Of a stretch of DNA of 64,000 nucleotides, positions 17,976 through 27,900 are shown piece by piece. The notes below the pieces were generated by a model, which saw only the letters and a program-made list of their open reading frames with translations, was not told where the DNA came from and ran no database searches. How positions within the stretch are numbered: position 1 is the first letter of the stretch; every line of letters begins with the position of its first letter. The stretch is taken from positions 310,001-374,000 of the forward strand of contig JAFIGV010000019.1 of the NCBI GenBank assembly GCA_017849575.1, read 5' to 3'. This stretch comes from Flavipsychrobacter sp. GTDB taxonomy: Bacteria; Bacteroidota; Bacteroidia; Chitinophagales; Chitinophagaceae. Position numbers and translations under genes: made by a program.

Positions 17976-18977
17976 ATGAGGCTACATAGACTACGCGTAT
18001 GGGCAGGCTTGGTTTTCGGGTTGTTTTTCGCTACTTCCTGCGAAAAGAAGGAGACTCCTATAGCGCGCCCCGAACCCGGCCCGGCCACAATCGCCCAGGT
18101 AGCCATGGGTGAAGAATATGCCGATCAGATTTTCTACAGCTTTGCCAACAAGCAGGCCGTTATGGTCAGCAAGATCAATTCATGGGATCTTGCGTTTGAA
18201 ACTTCTCCTACCGGCTTTCATGTGTTTATGAACGGGGGTAAAGATGTAGCGCTTTTTAATACCCATCTTACCGATGCTTCTATGGTTAACCAGGCCAGCG
18301 GTCTTGTGATTCGGGATACTTCCTGGGGCTTCGATAGTCCCGATGGTTCCACATCCGGCACTTATGTTGGCGATTGGCGGCCTTCCTCTACCGGGTCAAA
18401 AGCGGAGATCTTTCTGCTTAAATACAACGACGGAAGCTTTTGCAAATTTGCCATCGCCTCAGTTTCTGATACTAATTATGTACTTCTTTATGGGGATGTG
18501 AACAGTTCCCAGCTTTCCAGTATATCAATTCCCAAAGACGCTCAGTACAACTTTAGCTATGTAAGCCTCGAAAATGGCTGTAAGCTGGTTTATCCTGAAC
18601 CGGTGAAAACCAGTTACGATATTGTGTTCACCCGTTACCGGCATATTTATTACGATCTGGATAATTTTCGTTATCCAGTGACGGGCGTACTCCTGAACCC
18701 CTATGGTACCTCTGCCATTGCCGATAGCCTTACCGGGTTTTCTGCGCTTAGCTTCAGCTCATTTGCCGGCATCGTTACCTTCTCCGCCGATCGGAATATC
18801 ATAGGCTTCGACTGGAAAAACTATGACTTCAATACCGGCGATTATAAGGTGAATCAGAACAAATGCTACATTATCAAAACGCAGCAAAGCCAGATATGGA
18901 AACTGCACTTTCTGGATTTTTACGATGCCTCCGGTCACAAGGGAAGTCCCACTTTTGAGTTCGAGCAGATTCATTAG
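17976..18977 (+). CDS. HmuY-like lipoprotein
   Basis: 333 residues from the ATG at 17976, which gives a compact lipoprotein signal (VWAGLVFGLFFATSC); a start 8 codons earlier is possible but less natural. The body carries HmuY-family sequence: YADQIFYSFANKQ, INSWDLAFETSPTGFHVFMNGGKDVALFNT, then a second beta-rich half. HmuY proteins are surface haem-binding lipoproteins, or relatives of them, that normally work with a TonB-dependent receptor. No receptor is encoded next to it, so haem binding is not assured here. Confidence 0.82.
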   Translation: MRLHRLRVWAGLVFGLFFATSCEKKETPIARPEPGPATIAQVAMGEEYADQIFYSFANKQAVMVSKINSWDLAFETSPTGFHVFMNGGKDVALFNTHLTDASMVNQASGLVIRDTSWGFDSPDGSTSGTYVGDWRPSSTGSKAEIFLLKYNDGSFCKFAIASVSDTNYVLLYGDVNSSQLSSISIPKDAQYNFSYVSLENGCKLVYPEPVKTSYDIVFTRYRHIYYDLDNFRYPVTGVLLNPYGTSAIADSLTGFSALSFSSFAGIVTFSADRNIIGFDWKNYDFNTGDYKVNQNKCYIIKTQQSQIWKLHFLDFYDASGHKGSPTFEFEQIH

Positions 18978-19004
18978 CCACTTTGCCCCTTCGCCGCCAT
19001 GTAG

Positions 19005-21311
19005 TTAGAAAGGATAGCCAATGGCCAGGTTGAAGATGAGATTTTCGTTTCTCCAGGAAGAACTTCCGAAGTCTATCTGATTAAAGACCCACCTGTCTTT
19101 TTCCGGCAGCCAGGGCTTGCGCAAAGGTATCCCGAGGTCCAGCCGAAGCATAATGATGTTGAAATCCAGCCTTAGTCCAAGGCCGCCATCCACGGCAAGT
19201 TGTTTATAAAAATCAGGAGTGAATTTTCCTCCCGGGAAACGTGGGTCGTCGTAATAAGTCCAGATGTTACCGGCATCCACAAAAAATGCAGCATTGACAA
19301 ATTGATAAATATGCATTCTCAGCTCCGTGTTCAGCTCCAGTTTAAGATCTCCCAGCATTTCCACATAGCGTGGCCGGGTAACATCGCTGTTTAAATAACG
19401 GTCGTTGAAGGTGCCGGGGCCCACCATACGGGAGGGAAACCCGCGCAGGCTGCTGGCGCCACCGGAGAAGAATTGTTTGATATTGGGAAGCTGCCGGGAA
19501 TTGCCGTATGGATAGCCAAAGCCCAGAATAACACGGTTGGCCCAGATGTTGTTTTTATGGATGGGGGCGTAGTTGAGATAGTAGCGACCGTCGGCCTGTA
19601 GCTTGATGTACTGAGCATAGTTCATTCCAAAAATTTCCTTAGGCTGCTCTTTTGAAGCGCCCTGCACGAGTCCCAGAATATTATTGGATAAGTCTGCCAG
19701 TCCGTCGAAGTACCAGTTGTTACGATTGAGGCCTGCAGCCTGGCTGTTGAAGGTGTATTCATAGCTGGGGCCGATGATCAGGCCATTGAATACAAGGTTG
19801 CTGTAATCAATAGTAGTTTCTCCGGGTGCGGCCAAAGTGTCGGTGCGCACATAGTTGATGTTGATGGGGAATAACTGGTGTTCTTTGCGTATGTCCTCCC
19901 GAAACTGATAACCATAAGAGCCTTTGGCAGAAGTAATGAGATAAAGATTTTGCCGTAGCGAAAGATCATAGCTGGCCCGAATGGTAGTGCGCGGCACAAA
20001 CATGCTGGAAGGCACCACTTTGATGAAGGGTATTACAAACCTTGGTATGGAAAGGCTCACTTCTGCTCCGCCCTCAAATGCTGGTGGCCGTTGCGTATTT
20101 CCTCCCGCCTGCGCTTCATAGCCCGCTCTTAGGGTTACGGCAAGCAATTCCGCACCCCGAAAGGCATTCCGGTTGCGCCAGCTAAGGCTGGAGGTAGTAC
20201 CCATTCTGCTGTCGCTCTGCGACTGTACCCCAATCTGAAACCGAAGTGATTTTTTAGGATAAGGGGTAAGGTAATAGTGAACGTCAAGCAAAGGGTTGGC
20301 GGGGTCATCAATCGGGTCAAAACGGTTTTTTACAAACTTAAAAGTCCCCATGGTGACCAAACGATTGAGTGCAAGGTTCTGCTCGGTGCGGTTGTAGGTA
20401 TCGCCGGGTTTGAACTGCATGGCCTGTTGAAAAACCACCGGACGAAAACTGTTTTTTCTGTCAATAAGATAGTAGCCTTCGTGAAATGTAGCCTGTTCCA
20501 TGCTCGTGTCCTTGCGCCGTGCATTGATACGGTAATCGGGATATACATAAACATTTCGGATCTTATAGACATTATAGGCCTGACCAGGTATTTCGTAGTG
20601 TTTCGGCACCATATGTATGTCCACTTTGTGCGTATCCACGGTGCTGTCCACCTCTGCCAGAAGGTAGTCACTCTTGAAGTAATAATATCCTTTTTCGGTA
20701 AGCTGTTTGGTAATACGGTCTCGTTCTCCTTTGATCAGGTCGAGGTTATAAGGTAGCCCGGGTTTCAGCAGGGATTTTTCTTTTGTTTTTTGGATGTCGG
20801 CGCTTATCTGCGAAGAATCGAGCGGATAGACCACATTCCGGATGCGGTACTGCGGTCCGGTCCATACGTCGAAGTAGGATTTTGTTTTTCGTTTTTTGGT
20901 CTCGCGGTGAGATTGCACACGGGGGTAAAAGAAGCCCCGGTTTTCCAAAATGTTGACAAGAAGCTCCTCATTGCTCTCCAGATCGAGGCTGGACGCCAGC
21001 ACCGGCGGCTCACCAAAGTTGCGGAGCGCCTTTCTGATAAAGCCTTTTTTGCTGGTATCTCCTGCCCAGTTATACACCGTTAGTTTAAGTCTCACGCCCA
21101 AAACTTTCGAGTTGGGTTTTGGGCGCACAGCGGCTTCCAGATCTCGTCGCACCACCTTCCGGTAGCTCTTCGATCCTTCATTATCCTTAAGGGTTACATT
21201 GGCCCCGAGGTAGAGCGAATCGCCTTTCGGCAAATGTTTTGTGTTGCTGCAGGCCGCTGTCATCAGGCTGGAGACGATCATCAGCCATCCGTATTTTTTC
21301 ATGAGCATCAT
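19005..21311 (-). CDS. tamL: TamL: BamA/Omp85-family lipoprotein partnered with TamB
   Basis: 768 residues. The chosen ATG at 21311 overlaps the tamB stop (ATGA), implying coupled translation; the signal peptide proper begins at the Met at 21302 (MKKYGWLMIVSSLMTAAC), so either Met is possible. After the lipidated Cys come POTRA-like repeats (about 25-330) and a C-terminal 16-strand barrel with the Omp85 lid motif FFSGGASSLRGFPSR and the closing strand NLIFNLAIGYPF. Lipid anchoring of the barrel protein is the hallmark of TamL in Bacteroidota, where it replaces TamA. It acts in the outer membrane with the adjacent TamB. Confidence 0.92.
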   Translation of the reverse strand: MMLMKKYGWLMIVSSLMTAACSNTKHLPKGDSLYLGANVTLKDNEGSKSYRKVVRRDLEAAVRPKPNSKVLGVRLKLTVYNWAGDTSKKGFIRKALRNFGEPPVLASSLDLESNEELLVNILENRGFFYPRVQSHRETKKRKTKSYFDVWTGPQYRIRNVVYPLDSSQISADIQKTKEKSLLKPGLPYNLDLIKGERDRITKQLTEKGYYYFKSDYLLAEVDSTVDTHKVDIHMVPKHYEIPGQAYNVYKIRNVYVYPDYRINARRKDTSMEQATFHEGYYLIDRKNSFRPVVFQQAMQFKPGDTYNRTEQNLALNRLVTMGTFKFVKNRFDPIDDPANPLLDVHYYLTPYPKKSLRFQIGVQSQSDSRMGTTSSLSWRNRNAFRGAELLAVTLRAGYEAQAGGNTQRPPAFEGGAEVSLSIPRFVIPFIKVVPSSMFVPRTTIRASYDLSLRQNLYLITSAKGSYGYQFREDIRKEHQLFPININYVRTDTLAAPGETTIDYSNLVFNGLIIGPSYEYTFNSQAAGLNRNNWYFDGLADLSNNILGLVQGASKEQPKEIFGMNYAQYIKLQADGRYYLNYAPIHKNNIWANRVILGFGYPYGNSRQLPNIKQFFSGGASSLRGFPSRMVGPGTFNDRYLNSDVTRPRYVEMLGDLKLELNTELRMHIYQFVNAAFFVDAGNIWTYYDDPRFPGGKFTPDFYKQLAVDGGLGLRLDFNIIMLRLDLGIPLRKPWLPEKDRWVFNQIDFGSSSWRNENLIFNLAIGYPF

Positions 21312-24300
21312 TGAGCTGTCCCCTTTTCTTTGTTGCGTTGTATATACAAAGCTGCTTTGGCATCATCCGCTGCCTGGCTTTCATCGTCTTTCTGGTTCTG
21401 TTCACGCCGCCGCTGCCTGCGTTCCTGCCGCATTTCCCTTCGTTTTTTTCTGCTGGTGAGTATTTGTTTAAAGCGGTTGTAATCTACCTGAAAGATGAAG
21501 GCAGCTCCGGTTGAGATGACGTTTCCTTCAAGCTCTCCCGTTTGTTCATCGCGACGGAAAAAGCGCACACGGTATCTGCGGTCGGAAGTGAGGTCATAAT
21601 CAATGGCGATGTTGCCCGGTATGTAGGACGTGCCCTGTGTGCTGTTGGACCGTGGCCCTTCGAGCTGGAAATTGTTGCCCACATTAATGGTGAGCCGGTC
21701 GTTCAGCAATCGTTTGGAGGCACCCACACTCAGATCGGTTCGGTTTCTTCTCTCGCCTGTAGTATAGTCGTCGGATGTCTGAAGGTCTAGGGTAAGGTCC
21801 AGCCCGGAAATCAATCCACTGGCAAACTTGTTCAGTTGCTCGCTGAGAAAGCGGCTGGCACTTTGTCTGGCAATTGCCTCGGCTCCGCCACCCCCGGCTC
21901 CGTTCTGGAAGGGATCTTCTGCCACAAATCTGTTGAGAATGATCAGGGCAAACACCTGCTTGTTAAGGTCAGAAGGAGTATTGCGAAGTTCACTAAGCCG
22001 TGCACGCACTACATCGGTCACCGTACTCGATACGCGATAGTTTTTTTCGTCGGGCAGCACAATGTCGAAAGTCAGATCGGGTTGCATGATGGGGCCACTC
22101 AGCTTCATTTGTACCTGAAAAGGAAGCCTTTGTTTAAAGTACACCAGCTCTTCGGGTTCCTGCACCTGCCGCGATACGAGGTCATAGGGCGGCACATTAG
22201 CTTCGTAGTAGGCTATCACGTTCAACTGTGCATCCATCGGGTCGCCGGCAAACAAGATCGTGCTGCCCGGCTGCACGTGAAACTGTCTCCGGATAAAGTT
22301 GTAGGAAAACTGATAGAATCCATCTTTGATCTCATAAGTGCCAGCCAGCCCCAGTGTGCCGTCCGGCGCCACAGTGGTATTGAGATTGGCCACGCCCCTG
22401 ATTCGGACAAAGTCGCCGGTGGCTTCATCTATCACTACGCTGAATTCTGCTTCTTCATCGGTGCTCACGTTCAGGTTGATATTCGATCCCACCGGTACGG
22501 ATGCCATATTCTTCACCGTATCCTGTCGGTTCGGCATCAGAATATTTTCACTGCCGGGCTGGCTAAAGTCCACAAATTTTACTACACCTTCGGTCTGCTG
22601 CAGTTGCCGCTCCGGGGTGGGTAGGGTAATGTGCAGATTGGTACCCTCCAGCACCTTTAGATTCCCTTCAATATCAGGCGCCGCTACCGGGCCTTTGATG
22701 TCCATCCGTGTGGTGAGCAGCAGCCGGCCATAGAGGTCTTTGTTTTGCTGGGGTGTTGCACTGACGGCCAGCCAATTGTTGGCACGCAGTTGCATACCCA
22801 GGGTCATTTTACGAAAGTCGAGCGAGCCATTGATCCGGGCCACATTGTCGGCGCTGTCATGAATCCGGAAGTTGTTGAGAACCAGGCTGCTGCCTTCGAA
22901 TCCGATTTTTTCATCCGGCATCATAAACGTTGTTCCCAGCATTGAAACTTCCGTTTTTAACTGATCTGTGCGCAGGATGCCTGTGATATCTGGATTTTCG
23001 GCTGTGCCTGTAATGTGTAGGTCTCCCCTGATGTAACCAGAAGATTGCCGGATCTGATGTTGGGCAATGCCTTCGAAGGCGGCGAGGCTAAGGGGCTGGA
23101 GGGCGAGGCGCATATCGAAGTTGTTTCCGTTGACCGGCTCAGGAAAATACCGCCCCCGAAGTTGGATATCGTTGCCAAAACCATTGACACCCACTTGTGC
23201 GTCCAGTGCATTGCCGGTAGCCGAATTTACTTGTATGCTGACATCGCCCACCGTATCGCCCAGGACCGAAAAATTTGTGATGCCCAACTGAGACGACAAG
23301 TCGGGGTGAGGCGTGAATTTTCGCAGGTCAATAGTGCCGCCCAACACGCCATTGGCAAGCAAGGTGTCTTTACTGATGATTTGCGTAAGGTTTGATAACA
23401 GGAAGTTGGAAATTTCCGCTTTGAGCGGTGCGTTAAATTGCTGTTGTTCGCTATTGACGCTGATGCTTTCCGGGCCATTGCTGATGCCGAAATTATTTAC
23501 ATAAAATCCCTCATCGCCGAATACAATTCTGTTGGGTTGTCTTACGCTCCAGTTTTGATAGTTGAGCATCAGCCCGGGTTGCAGGTGCAGTACCTGCCTG
23601 CCACCTTCACGCTGCAGGTCGGCTACCACCCTGAATCTTTCATTGCTATCCCTGTCGGCAACCGAAACGTTTGCGCTAAGTGTATTGTGGTCGAGTTGAC
23701 CACTTACCCGCGCATACCAGATGTCCATACTGCTTTGCGAAAAGTGATCTACCGAAGCCTGATAACGAAGCGCAGAGTCGCTGCCGTTTACACCCACTTC
23801 TGCATCTTCAATATGGTAGTTCTGATAGACGATATGCGGAGCCAGTGCCTTAAGGTAAAGGCGTTGCGGGCTCAACGCTGCTTCCACGTTTACTGTGTCC
23901 AGATCTTTAAGGTCAGGTATCAGTCCTTCTAGTACCGGATTGTTCTCAATGCTGGCGCGCAACTGCAAATCATACTGCGCAGGTACCGAAGGAGGAGGCG
24001 CCGCGCCACCCGCAAGGTAGGTGCTGTCGGTTAGTGCATAATGTTTGTTGATCTGGTATTGAATAATATCGCCGAGCCGGGTAAGCGGCGTATGGCCCCA
24101 CAGATTCAGCTTAAGGGTTTGGGCGTTCAGCACTATATTATTGCCACTGTCAGCATCGGGTTTCGCACGCAGATAAATGCTGTCGAGGACATATCTTCTG
24201 CCGTTCATGGCCAGAATGGGTTGAGCAACGGTAACGAGGGCGTGAGGATAGTCGGGATTCAGTGTCGGAATGTCTGCATGTACCACACCGTGGAAGCGCA

Positions 24301-26434
24301 TCTCCGAAGTTGAAAAATGAAGCGCCCGAAAGTCCACGCTGTCGATGACGGCATCCGCAACTATGGCGGGATATTCGCCGGCGAGATCTGCGGTGCCCTT
24401 CACCGACAGATGCGCATTTGCGTCGTTGGAATTCAGGTCAATCTTTGCCTGTTTCTTCACAATTTTTGCCTTCAGATCAATGTTGTGATAGACATAGTTG
24501 TTATACTCTGCAGCATTTATTTTTCCTGTGGCTGCAGCATTCATTGTATTGATGTCAAAGCCCGTTCCTTTAGCGCTAAGTTGGGCGGTAATGACCCCCA
24601 GGTCCGGATTACGAATGATCCTTCCAATGTTTAGCCGGTCCGTCTTCAGGTTCAGGTCGTAGCGTTCATTTCCTGCACCGCGACTCATATCTACCAGCCC
24701 GTTGATAGCCGCATTCCCATCCGTGGTTACCACATAAAGCTTTGGTCTATAGGCTTGTGTATTGCCATGGATAGTTCCGGCTATGCCAAATCTGTCGGGC
24801 AACCGTACTTGCCGGAGCGTAGCCGGTGGCAGAAGTGTTTCGAGGTCGTTACGCGACGATTGCAGTTTACGGATGTTGAGGTTGTAGCTCAATTTGTTGG
24901 GATCTGCCACATGGTAGAGCATGCCGCTCAGGTCTGCTTCGGTGCTCCCTAAGCCCGAGACCACAAACTTGTTTACCTGCAGAGCTGCCAGGTTGCCTTC
25001 CAGATCGGTCGCCAGCCGGAGCATACCTTTTTTGTTTTTTCTGAAAAATTCCTGTTGATGGAGTTGTGGCGCAAAAAGCAGTACGTCTTTTATTCCTATA
25101 ATGCTGTTGACCAGGTGCACGTTCATCTGCATCGCGTCCGGGTTTTTCGCCAGTGCTTCCAGCGAAGGATAGTGTACCTCCAGCAGATTTTGAAGAATAG
25201 TATTATCGGTTTGCAGATAAAGATCGTGCAGATAAGCTCCCTGCGGATTGTATTCAAAATTCGTTTTCAACTCCCTCAGGTCAAGCCCGCTTTGTTCGCT
25301 TGCCGCCAAATGTTGGATATTGCCCGAAATTGTGTCTGTGGTATAGTTTACATGGTCTGCATCGAGGGTTAGATTTTTTATGTCAAGATGGGAATAGTCT
25401 ATCCCTGACGGCGCTCGCTTCACATGTTCATCGTTGAGTATAAAGCCAATATTGCTGAGGTTAAGGTCCCGGGCGGTTACCCTCCATTTTGCTGCGGGGG
25501 TTGGATTTTCTTGAATCACCGTATCGGCTACTTCCTGTGCCAGCTCCGAAGATCGGCCCCCCATGCGGATATCCGCCTGCGTGTTTGCCAGCAAAAAATC
25601 TTTGATGTCGATGGTCTGATGGTTGATGTCAATATTGTTGGGATGCGCCAGCAATTTGCCTACCTGCAGGGTCATAAAAAACTGATTGGTAAGGGCATCC
25701 TGCTCGTAGCGTACATTGTTCAGGTCCAGCTCGTCGGCATCTATTACTACACTAAGCTGAGCTGTGCTTGTATCCACCGGCTGTGGCAAAGAAGATGGAC
25801 CCTCAATGATGGTGGCATTCAGGTTATTTGCATATAGTTTATTAGCCCGGAAAACGAGATTCGTTGGGTCTATTTCCTTCATTGTCAACTTCAGGTCGCC
25901 CACATCATAAGCCATCTTCACACCGCCGGCATCGTCGTCCATCCGGAAGTGTACATCATGCAGCACCAGTTTATCGAGGTTCATTTCCAGAGCGGCAGTA
26001 GTATCGGTGGCTGTGGGCGTTGTGTCGGTAGAAGGCGTTACGAAAGCCTTTACGATATAGTCGAAATTGAACACCGTATCACTGCGATGACGGTAAATAT
26101 GAGCATGCACACCATCGAGATAAAGCTGCTGTATGCTGACCTTGCTATTGATCAACTTCAGCATAGATATATCCACTTTAATCTCGTGGGCGGAAATAAG
26201 CGTATCGTTTTCCTGATCTTTCAGCAGCAGGTCGCGCAACACTATCATTTTTGGCAGCGCATAGTCGAGGTCGCCAAGCTGCACCTCGGTCTTTAGCTTG
26301 TCGCGTAGAAATGCCACTGCTTTTTTTCGGATAAAGTCCTTTCCCGGACGTGTATTGATAGCGATGACGATCAGAAGGATAAGGAAGAAAACCCCTCCCA
26401 CAATCCAGAGTACAATTCTTAAGGCCTTGCGCAT
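21308..26434 (-). CDS. tamB: TamB-type translocation/assembly module protein
   Basis: 1708 residues. One N-terminal membrane anchor (about 6-28, VLWIVGGVFFLILLIVIAI) is followed by AsmA-like repeats (FLRDKLKTEVQLGDLDY) and a very long run of beta strands forming the predicted lipid-conducting groove. The C-terminal TamB domain has NVIAYYEANVPPYDL, QMKLSGPIMQPDLTFDIVLP and RFFRRDEQTGELEGNVISTGAAF. It spans the periplasm to the TamL barrel and is thought to move phospholipids or assemble outer-membrane proteins. The C-terminal 50 residues are very basic (KKRREMRQERRQRRREQ). Only the tamL overlap follows. Confidence 0.93.
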   Translation of the reverse strand: MRKALRIVLWIVGGVFFLILLIVIAINTRPGKDFIRKKAVAFLRDKLKTEVQLGDLDYALPKMIVLRDLLLKDQENDTLISAHEIKVDISMLKLINSKVSIQQLYLDGVHAHIYRHRSDTVFNFDYIVKAFVTPSTDTTPTATDTTAALEMNLDKLVLHDVHFRMDDDAGGVKMAYDVGDLKLTMKEIDPTNLVFRANKLYANNLNATIIEGPSSLPQPVDTSTAQLSVVIDADELDLNNVRYEQDALTNQFFMTLQVGKLLAHPNNIDINHQTIDIKDFLLANTQADIRMGGRSSELAQEVADTVIQENPTPAAKWRVTARDLNLSNIGFILNDEHVKRAPSGIDYSHLDIKNLTLDADHVNYTTDTISGNIQHLAASEQSGLDLRELKTNFEYNPQGAYLHDLYLQTDNTILQNLLEVHYPSLEALAKNPDAMQMNVHLVNSIIGIKDVLLFAPQLHQQEFFRKNKKGMLRLATDLEGNLAALQVNKFVVSGLGSTEADLSGMLYHVADPNKLSYNLNIRKLQSSRNDLETLLPPATLRQVRLPDRFGIAGTIHGNTQAYRPKLYVVTTDGNAAINGLVDMSRGAGNERYDLNLKTDRLNIGRIIRNPDLGVITAQLSAKGTGFDINTMNAAATGKINAAEYNNYVYHNIDLKAKIVKKQAKIDLNSNDANAHLSVKGTADLAGEYPAIVADAVIDSVDFRALHFSTSEMRFHGVVHADIPTLNPDYPHALVTVAQPILAMNGRRYVLDSIYLRAKPDADSGNNIVLNAQTLKLNLWGHTPLTRLGDIIQYQINKHYALTDSTYLAGGAAPPPSVPAQYDLQLRASIENNPVLEGLIPDLKDLDTVNVEAALSPQRLYLKALAPHIVYQNYHIEDAEVGVNGSDSALRYQASVDHFSQSSMDIWYARVSGQLDHNTLSANVSVADRDSNERFRVVADLQREGGRQVLHLQPGLMLNYQNWSVRQPNRIVFGDEGFYVNNFGISNGPESISVNSEQQQFNAPLKAEISNFLLSNLTQIISKDTLLANGVLGGTIDLRKFTPHPDLSSQLGITNFSVLGDTVGDVSIQVNSATGNALDAQVGVNGFGNDIQLRGRYFPEPVNGNNFDMRLALQPLSLAAFEGIAQHQIRQSSGYIRGDLHITGTAENPDITGILRTDQLKTEVSMLGTTFMMPDEKIGFEGSSLVLNNFRIHDSADNVARINGSLDFRKMTLGMQLRANNWLAVSATPQQNKDLYGRLLLTTRMDIKGPVAAPDIEGNLKVLEGTNLHITLPTPERQLQQTEGVVKFVDFSQPGSENILMPNRQDTVKNMASVPVGSNINLNVSTDEEAEFSVVIDEATGDFVRIRGVANLNTTVAPDGTLGLAGTYEIKDGFYQFSYNFIRRQFHVQPGSTILFAGDPMDAQLNVIAYYEANVPPYDLVSRQVQEPEELVYFKQRLPFQVQMKLSGPIMQPDLTFDIVLPDEKNYRVSSTVTDVVRARLSELRNTPSDLNKQVFALIILNRFVAEDPFQNGAGGGGAEAIARQSASRFLSEQLNKFASGLISGLDLTLDLQTSDDYTTGERRNRTDLSVGASKRLLNDRLTINVGNNFQLEGPRSNSTQGTSYIPGNIAIDYDLTSDRRYRVRFFRRDEQTGELEGNVISTGAAFIFQVDYNRFKQILTSRKKRREMRQERRQRRREQNQKDDESQAADDAKAALYIQRNKEKGTAQ

Positions 26435-26597
26435 GTGGACAAAAAGTTAAAAAAATTGTACCGGACTTGCGTGAAGGCGGTGAGCCAGTCAGTATGGGCA
26501 CAACAGTAGATCAAACGATAGAAAAAGCTAATCAAATGATCGTAGCGTTTTGCAAATAATTAGGAATTTCTACAGCTTTTTGGAAAGGGGACGAATT

Positions 26598-26621
26598 GCA
26601 AATATAAGTTTCTATATTTGC
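26598..26621. promoter_or_regulatory. Inverted repeat containing back-to-back -7 boxes ahead of the Fic gene
   Basis: GCAAATATA (26598-26606) and TATATTTGC (26613-26621) form a perfect 9-bp inverted repeat with a 6-base centre. Each arm contains TATATTTG on its own strand, a perfect TAnnTTTG box, so the site could fire in both directions, towards fic (start 32 bases on) and towards tamB (start 164 bases away). The symmetry also suits a dimeric repressor. Confidence 0.5.
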
Positions 26622-26653
26622 ACTTATTGACGTAAACGCAAATAAGAATTGAA

Positions 26654-27820
26654 ATGGTTGCGCCCATTCAAATAAGAGATATTGCTGATTTTAAAGCAGG
26701 TAAGTGGGTGCAAAGGCTTGAATATAAAAGCTTTTCTCCAGAAAAAATATGCCTCCAATGGACAATAAGCAGCCCCCGGATACAAAGTTTGTTAAGTGAG
26801 GCTGACCGGTATTTGGGAAGATTGGATGCGTTTTCCGAACTCATACCCGATATTGATTTTTTTATCAAAATGCATATTACCAAAGAGGCAACGGTGAGCA
26901 GCAAAATTGAAGGCACTCAAACCAGTTTTGAAGAAGCGTTGGTAAAAGTGGACGATATAGACCCCGAAAAAAGAAATGATTGGATAGAAGTACACAACTA
27001 TATCAAGGCAGTCAATGAGGCAATGGTTGAGATGAGGAACGTCCCTATTTCAAATAGATTGATCAAGCAAACTCATAAAACCCTGCTGCAAGGAGCCAGA
27101 GGAAAAGAAAAATTTCCCGGCGAATATCGAAGCAGTCAAAACTGGATAGGGAGCAGTTTGAAAAATGCCATTTTTGTGCCGCCTACACACGAAGAACTTC
27201 CCGACTTGATGCATGACATCGAACAGTTTATCCATGCAGAGATCCTGGAATTGCCAATAGAAATACCTCATCTGATCAAAATAGCCCTTATCCATTACCA
27301 GTTTGAAACCATTCATCCGTTTTTGGATGGCAATGGCAGAATTGGCAGGCTATTGATTACGCTGTATCTGATTGACAAAAAACTACTTCAACAGCCCACC
27401 TTGTATCTATCTGATTTTTTTGAGCGAAACCGTGCCGATTATTACCAAAATCTCACAAGGGTAAGAGAGAAAAACGACCTCGGCCAATGGCTTCTGTTTT
27501 TTCTGCAAGGGGTGGTAGAAACGGCACAAAAAAGCATACACACCTTTCAGGAAATCATCCAACTACGCAATGAAATAGAACTTAATAGGCTACCGACCCT
27601 GGGGCGAAAGCAAATGGATGCCAAAAAACTCATCAACGCCCTATATCGAGACCCCATCATGCATGGTACTCAAATAGCCGAAGTGCTTCAGAGCCATGCC
27701 AGCACCGCCAATAGGATGATTAAAGATTTTGAATCGCTGGGCATATTGCGCGAACTCACCGGCTATAAACGAAACCGTATCTATATTTTCGAATCCTATG
27801 TCAAGCTATTTCAGATATGA
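26654..27820 (+). CDS. Fic-domain AMPylase with N-terminal inhibitory helix
   Basis: 388 residues. The catalytic loop HPFLDGNGRIGR begins at His221. Upstream, residues 82-87 read SSKIEG, the S/TxxxE(G/N) inhibitory motif whose Glu (E86) blocks ATP gamma-phosphate binding, so this is a class II, self-inhibited Fic protein. The first 60 residues resemble the DUF4172-type N-terminal domain, and residues about 310-388 look like a winged helix (MHGTQIAEVLQSHASTANRMIKDFESLGILRE). It transfers AMP to hydroxyl groups of target proteins when de-repressed; the target is unknown. It is monocistronic, and the palindrome upstream suggests autoregulation. Confidence 0.93.
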   Translation: MVAPIQIRDIADFKAGKWVQRLEYKSFSPEKICLQWTISSPRIQSLLSEADRYLGRLDAFSELIPDIDFFIKMHITKEATVSSKIEGTQTSFEEALVKVDDIDPEKRNDWIEVHNYIKAVNEAMVEMRNVPISNRLIKQTHKTLLQGARGKEKFPGEYRSSQNWIGSSLKNAIFVPPTHEELPDLMHDIEQFIHAEILELPIEIPHLIKIALIHYQFETIHPFLDGNGRIGRLLITLYLIDKKLLQQPTLYLSDFFERNRADYYQNLTRVREKNDLGQWLLFFLQGVVETAQKSIHTFQEIIQLRNEIELNRLPTLGRKQMDAKKLINALYRDPIMHGTQIAEVLQSHASTANRMIKDFESLGILRELTGYKRNRIYIFESYVKLFQI

Positions 27821-27900
27821 CGAAATGAAAAATGAACCTGCCATCCTTGCGTTTACCTGGGTCTGAAGGGAATGGAAAAGAAGAAGTTGGAAGAAACAAA

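Noticed and set aside
21836-22624. A 262-residue plus-strand frame inside tamB
   Set aside because: Lies within the tamB coding sequence in the opposite sense; no signal peptide or motifs.
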